From Melanocharis versteri (Eukaryota; Chordata; Aves; Passeriformes; Melanocharitidae), in assembly GCA_013397845.1 (NCBI GenBank), contig VZTG01006799.1, forward strand, positions 49,611 through 113,610: a stretch of DNA of 64,000 bases, in the 5' to 3' direction. Numbering within the stretch: the first letter of the stretch is position 1; the number at the start of each line of letters is the position of its first letter. Below, in pieces: positions 59,901 to 64,000 of this stretch. The notes under the pieces were generated by a model that ran no database searches, was not told the DNA's origin, and worked only from the letters and a program-made list of their open reading frames with translations. Made by a program: the position numbers and the translations under genes.

Positions 59901-61268
59901 TTTTGGAAGCATTACTATAGGAGTAAAACAGTATATTCATTATCTGTGTTTTTACAATATATGCAATAGCAACATAAGAGGCTGAAAATGCAGGAAGCAA
60001 ACCACAGCTGTATAAACCACCAGTTTTCCAGGCAGTCAATGGATCTCTGGTTTGCACACCTGCTCCAAATTCTCAGTATAATTTAGCATTTTGGGACACT
60101 TCAGGATTTATTATAGCACGTTGTCTCAAGGGTCATTATTGCAGTCTGAGAGTGGTTTACAGAGAACTGATCTGTGCAGTGGCTGTAGATTGATTTTTAA
60201 GATGTAAATCTGTTCTGTAATTGAATGTTAATTTTCCATAGTGACTAAGGACAGCATTTCACTGAAGGTATTCACATCCTCACAGACCTGAGTCTGGAAA
60301 ACGTTTGGAGGGGAAACATTCTGGTTGCTGATCAAATAAGTAACATCTCTAGAAAAATTTCTGTAATGCATTTAGTTGGTTGCTTCTTTTTGAGTCTGTT
60401 CTGCCATTTGAAGATATGATTCAGTTCATAAGATTAGGGAAGGAATCTGTCAAAGAACAATTTAATTTTTGTGTATTTCCAATTAACCCACTGAGTATAA
60501 AACATTATTAATTTTAAAGGCCAAATTGTGTAAGTAGATGATGGCTCCTCTGGAATACACTGTCAGTGTTTAAATACACCTATGTCACAGCTATTGTAGG
60601 AATTATGTGAATGGTGTAAGGAAGATGTTGCTCCTATCCTTTGTGGACATTTTGCTTTGTTTTTTCAGGAGAGCACAGTGCGGGTTATATGGGCATACCA
60701 CCACAAAGACATGGGAGAAGCAGGTCAAAATTACCATGGGTCCAATCGGGGTACAAAGAGTCTGCGTTTGCTGAACCCTGAGAGAGAGCAAGTCTCATCT
60801 GCCTCTTTGCCGTACTTTGACTTGACAAACAAAGACGTAAGTTACTCCATGTTTTGGGTTTCTGTGGAGACGGGAATAAGATGGTGGCCAGGGCCTTGGG
60901 CTTACACAATGGGTAGTGCAACTTTTATGTATAGATTAAATGTAAGGAAGAAATTCGTCACTATGAGGTTGATGAGGCGTTGGAACATGCTGCCCAGAGA
61001 AGCTGTGGATGCCTCATCCAGGGAAGTTTTCAAGGGATGGGGCTTTGAGCAGCCTGGTCTAGTGGAAGGTGTCCCTGCTCAAGGCGAGAGGTTTGGAACT
61101 GGATGATCTCTAAGGTCCCTTCCAGCCCAAACCATTCTGTGATTCTATGATAATACTCTGTTCTTGCCCTTTTTATTAAGACAGGTGCCTGTACCAGACA
61201 AGGACACAACATATTGGTGCCAAATGTTTAAGATTCCCGTGCAGCATGAAAAGCATCACGTGACAAAG
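47818..61268 (+). CDS. MOXD1: MOXD1 (DBH-like monooxygenase 1), 5' part, exons 1-4
   Basis: Joining 47818-47982, 59102-59248, 60669-60836 and 61185-61268 gives one frame closely matching the N-terminal third of vertebrate MOXD1. MOXD1 is a copper type II ascorbate-dependent monooxygenase-like protein related to dopamine beta-hydroxylase, found in the endoplasmic reticulum/secretory pathway. The encoded part is a DOMON domain (exons 1-3, from about AYRLRWG to the YFDL region) and the beginning of the monooxygenase N-domain (exon 4). All introns are GT-AG and phase 0. The signal peptide and start codon are missing at a single N (47816). The exons with the conserved copper-ligand histidines and methionine lie beyond 64,000. 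An NDT glycosylation sequon is present in exon 2. Orientation is tandem with STX7. Confidence 0.93.
49575..50000 (-). mobile_element. Ancient CR1 LINE fragment, minus strand
   Basis: The stretch 'CATCCAGTGGTGGAGAATCC' and 'CACTTCTCTTGATAGTTTGT' (49634-49676), followed by CAATCAAGTCACTTCTCA and TTGTGGCTCTTTTCAGCACCC, corresponds to the reverse complement of old CR1/L3-like ORF2 and 3' sequences common in sauropsids. It is strongly diverged with no intact frame. Confidence 0.65.
56414..56457. repeat. AT-rich simple repeat
   Basis: Interrupted ATAT/TATC repeat (GATATATATAAAGG ... CATATATCTACATAGATATATA) in MOXD1 intron 1. Confidence 0.7.
56769..56834. repeat. G/T-rich tract with spaced G runs
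   Basis: G runs of 4, 5, 2 and 4 are separated by long T runs on the + strand, giving a low-complexity GT tract. It may form a weak two-tier quadruplex; no function is known. Confidence 0.6.
59102..59248 (+). CDS. MOXD1: MOXD1 exon 2 (DOMON domain)
   Basis: A 147-bp, 49-codon, phase 0-0 exon. It encodes DYFTDENRVLKKDPQQDYHL followed by EYAMENDTHTILAFSRELHT and CDTNDKSIT. NDT is a potential N-glycosylation site, also present as NST in human. The single cysteine in HTCD is conserved. Acceptor TAACAG, donor ACG|GTAAGA. Confidence 0.96.
59249..60668 (+). other. MOXD1: MOXD1 intron 2, 1.4 kb
   Basis: AT-rich intron with donor GTAAGA and acceptor TTTTTTCAG. No repeat family or other exon was recognised. 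Confidence 0.85.
60669..60836 (+). CDS. MOXD1: MOXD1 exon 3 (end of DOMON domain)
   Basis: A 168-bp, 56-codon, phase 0-0 exon. It encodes ESTVRVIWAYHHKDMGEAGQ, then NYHGSNRGTKSLRLLNPERE and ends SLPYFDLTNKD. The WAYHHKD histidines are not the known copper ligands, which are encoded further downstream. Acceptor TTTTCAG, donor GAC|GTAAGT. Confidence 0.96.
60837..61184 (+). other. MOXD1: MOXD1 intron 3, 348 bp, mostly CR1
   Basis: A very short intron of which about two thirds is a CR1 fragment ending about 34 bases before the acceptor (TTAAGACAG). Intron length is a multiple of three, and the exon 3 frame continues open into it for 89 codons up to a stop at 61104-61106. Confidence 0.9.
60925..61151 (+). 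mobile_element. CR1 LINE fragment inside MOXD1 intron 3
   Basis: Sense-oriented CR1 3' end. It starts in the ORF2 tail (AGATTAAATGTAAGGAAGAA), passes through CCCAGAGAAGCTGTGGATGC and GTCTAGTGGAAGGTGTCCC, and ends ATTCTGTGATTCTATGATAA. The 5' edge is approximate. The ORF2-tail frame coincides with the MOXD1 reading frame. Confidence 0.93.
61185..61268 (+). CDS. MOXD1: MOXD1 exon 4
   Basis: An 84-bp, 28-codon, phase 0-0 exon encoding VPVPDKDTTYWCQMFKIPVQ followed by HEKHHVTK. This is the beginning of the copper monooxygenase N-terminal domain, with the conserved YWC cysteine. Acceptor GACAG, donor AAG|GTGAGT. Confidence 0.96.
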
Positions 61269-64000
61269 GTGAGTGATTCAGACTGAGAAAATGTAGAGGA
61301 ATTTAGATAATAATTGCACTTCAAATCAGTTCTTGCACTTTTGAAGCTTTTTTCACTGCTTGCTGGAGGGACGGCAAGGCCTCTTGTCTGTCTTCACAAA
61401 CATGGATCAAGTGTCTGTGTATGTGTGCCCTGACAACTGGCATGCACAGTGACAGACCCCCTTTCTTTCAGTTCTTTTCTGCTTCAACCTCTCTCCCTTA
61501 AGAAAATGAGGTTGAAAATTATTTCCGTCTGTAAATATTTCTGGCAAGGACTAAGTAAAATTGTCTAAAAGCACGTTACATCAAGTTTCTACTTTTATGT
61601 AGGAATTTAATGAATTTCTTTTAACAAATAGTAATTTTAAATTAAAAGAAAATTCAGTGGTGATGTTTGTTCAAATAAAGGGCCAGGTTCTTATTTGTTT
61701 CCAGTCACCTTTCTTGTGATGACCACCGTGGAGCCAGGTTACATCATATAAAAACACACAGTATTTTCAGCAGTTTAAAAGCCAAATACTATTTTAAAAA
61801 GAGATGAACATTGTATTTTATTTTAAAAATAATGAAAATGTATGAGTAAACATTCACACAAGGCTCAGCCGGATCCTAGCCGGATTTGAAAACCCACATG
61901 CATAAACATGTTTTCCTATAACACATTTTCTAACTTTCCTTTTCATTTGAAATTGAAAGCTTAAGCGTGCTGAGGGAAAGATGGTTCTTATGTTTCTTAC
62001 CAAAAGCAATATACTGAAGACCTTATAAAACAACAAATTCTTATTTTTCTAATATGCTGAATATAGCACAGTGAGATAGTTCTGGCCCTCATTTTTATCT
62101 TTCTTTGAACCCATAAATGCATTGAGTGTAGAATTCTTTTTCTTCTTTTTTGTTACAATTGTCAGTCGTATCTCCTCAGTGCATTCAGTAAGACTGAAAT
62201 TTTAAATCAATTCAGAGAACTTTAACATGTGATCTCCAGTGTCTGTATGATAAATACCTATAATTACTCTGAAATATTGTGGATTTCTGCACTTTATCAG
62301 AATGAACAATTGCAAGACCCAAATTTCTGCCTTCAGGTACTTGTTCTTTAATCACATCTGAAATTTATGACAGCTACTTTCACAGAAGTGTATGAAACAG
62401 AGAATTTACTTGTATTACAATATGTATGTCAAGGTCCCTAGTTTTCTGCTTTCAAGTGAGAGACCTTCAAAATGGTAGTATCAGAATCAAGCTTTCCATG
62501 TTAAATTTGGTGGAAGTTGTAGATACTTGCTGTTCTGCTAAAAAGTTCCCTAGAAGTATTCATTATTTATAATTTCTGAATTTATTTTCTAAATGCTTTG
62601 CATGACTGCATATACAGTTGCTCAGTCCTTAAAAAATTGTGGTTGGTTGAAGCGAAAACAAGATTTTAGCTCAGAAATACACTGATTCATTTTTCAGAAT
62701 GATTTTATACTCTTTATTTTTACAATAATGTATAAAGAATATTAAAATTTTAGAAATCATATTTTCAAATCAGCATATTTTTTATAAAGTTAAGAATTAG
62801 AGTAGAATCCTCAGTGATTTTCCATCTTCAGAAAAGCGAGAAAATTTCATATTGTTGCTTAAAAAATGTTTAGAGAGAGAAGAATACAGAAAGAGCGTAG
62901 ATTTAGGCAGGAACACTTCCTTAGCCTTTCTTTTCAGGGGCACAACTTACGTTTTCCTATAACTGACTTTTTTAGATGCCACATAGAAGGTTGTTGTGGA
63001 ATTGTATCTATGTGCTCTTGCAAACTGATTAAACATTTCCTAAAGCCTACTAATACACAAAGGATGGGGCTTATGGCTACTGGGGAAGATATTAGCTGTG
63101 CAAACAGAGATTGAATTTCACAAAGCGGAGGGTGGATGAACTCTTTGTCCTGATCAAACTGTCTGTGTTAGTTAAATACTTACTTAGATGTTGATTCTGG
63201 ATTCCTTCTGTAGCACGGTTTTCACACAAACCTACACATCTTATTTTTACAGACAGAAAAAAAAGGTGTAGACATGGTACAAATTTGTTTGCGGCATAAT
63301 TTAGTCTACTTCAGTCGTATACGTGTGAGCTGGCTTTGGCCATTTCTTGCTCCTGTACGATTTTGTGGAGCGCTGAACTGCTCAGTTTGGCACTTGCTAG
63401 ACATTGTGTGCCATCAACAGTGTGTGCTTAGCTATGCTGATGTGTAAATCTGCTGGTGATCTGGGGTCTCAGCTAGGTGCAACAGCCAAAATTGGAATTT
63501 TTTTCCTACGTTGCACTGTTCTGTGTCATTTCTTCCTTCTTGAAAATTGCCCTGAGGAGCAATTTATAATAAAATACTTTTTAAAATATCAGTTTCATCA
63601 GGAAAGCATGATGTTTTAATGAAGGAAACTGAAAAAAAATTAGACTTATCTTTAAAGGTAGAGGCCAAGACTTTTAATTGTCTCTGGTTAACAAATAGCA
63701 GATTCTGAATTCAGATTCTGAATTTAAAAGGATTTTTAAATTTCTATTGAAGTTGCATTATTTTAAAAATATTATGCTTTCAGCCAGAATATATATAAGG
63801 TATTTACAATTATATTTTGTAAGTACAATCTAATGGTGCAACAGCTAGATAGCTGATAACACTTGGGTCTTAGGGCTCCCCCGCAGTAGCGTTTTACTTT
63901 CTTCTGTTAGAACAAGATGAAGAAATAATTAGCGCAAGAGATCCCAATATTAGTCAAAGATAAATTATGTATGGGGATTAAGCTGTGTGGTCAAAATTCA
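61269..64000 (+). other. MOXD1: MOXD1 intron 4, runs past the window end
   Basis: AT-rich sequence starting at donor GTGAGT. The next expected exon (with a VHHILLYQC-like copper-ligand motif) was searched for by eye and not found. Only short direct repeats such as CAGATTCTGAATT twice near 63700 were noticed. Confidence 0.8.

Noticed and set aside
60685..60921. 78-codon minus-strand frame over MOXD1 exon 3
   Set aside because: It is the antisense shadow of a conserved coding exon.
1..64000. CRISPR arrays, bacterial operons, phage or plasmid features
   Set aside because: None present. The window is vertebrate nuclear DNA with introns and CR1 elements.

Overview
The window looks like nuclear DNA from a bird. 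Long AT-rich introns separate short, GT-AG-bounded exons. Several truncated chicken-repeat 1 (CR1) LINEs are present, with the typical octamer-like 3' tails (variants of ATTCTATGATTCTATGA). There is one dense CpG island. No operons, CRISPR arrays, convincing tRNA or rRNA genes, or bacterial-type features were found. The species cannot be fixed from the sequence alone.

Two protein-coding genes lie head to tail on the + strand. Region 1 (1 to about 28,690) is syntaxin 7 (STX7). I reconstructed nine coding exons, from an ATG at 3327 to a TAA at 27357-27359, giving a 257-residue tail-anchored endosomal Qa-SNARE. Its CpG-island promoter is not visible, so transcription probably starts before the window and 1-3267 is probably intronic. 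The first internal intron is very large (3409-17920) and holds a minus-strand CR1, a CTCF-like motif and a small GC-rich patch. Two AATAAA signals at the 3' end suggest alternative 3' UTR lengths.

Region 2 (about 28.7-47.1 kb) is intergenic. It contains two long plus-strand CR1 copies, one minus-strand CR1, an older LINE-like remnant, a probable ERVL-type LTR and simple repeats. I found no convincing gene there.

Region 3 (about 47.15-64.0 kb) is the 5' part of MOXD1 (DBH-like monooxygenase 1). It begins in a strong CpG island. Exon 1 is interrupted by a single N at 47816, just where the signal peptide should be encoded. Exons 2-4 are clean and all in phase 0. The copper-ligand exons must lie beyond 64,000. 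A CR1 fills most of the 348-bp intron 3.

STX7 acts in late endosome and lysosome membrane fusion and MOXD1 is a secretory-pathway or ER-associated monooxygenase-like protein, so nothing suggests they work together. Their order and tandem orientation match the human 6q23.2 arrangement as I remember it. I found no convincing new biological system. The points most worth checking are an overlapping uORF at the STX7 start, the collapsed MOXD1 first exon, and the in-frame CR1 in MOXD1 intron 3.
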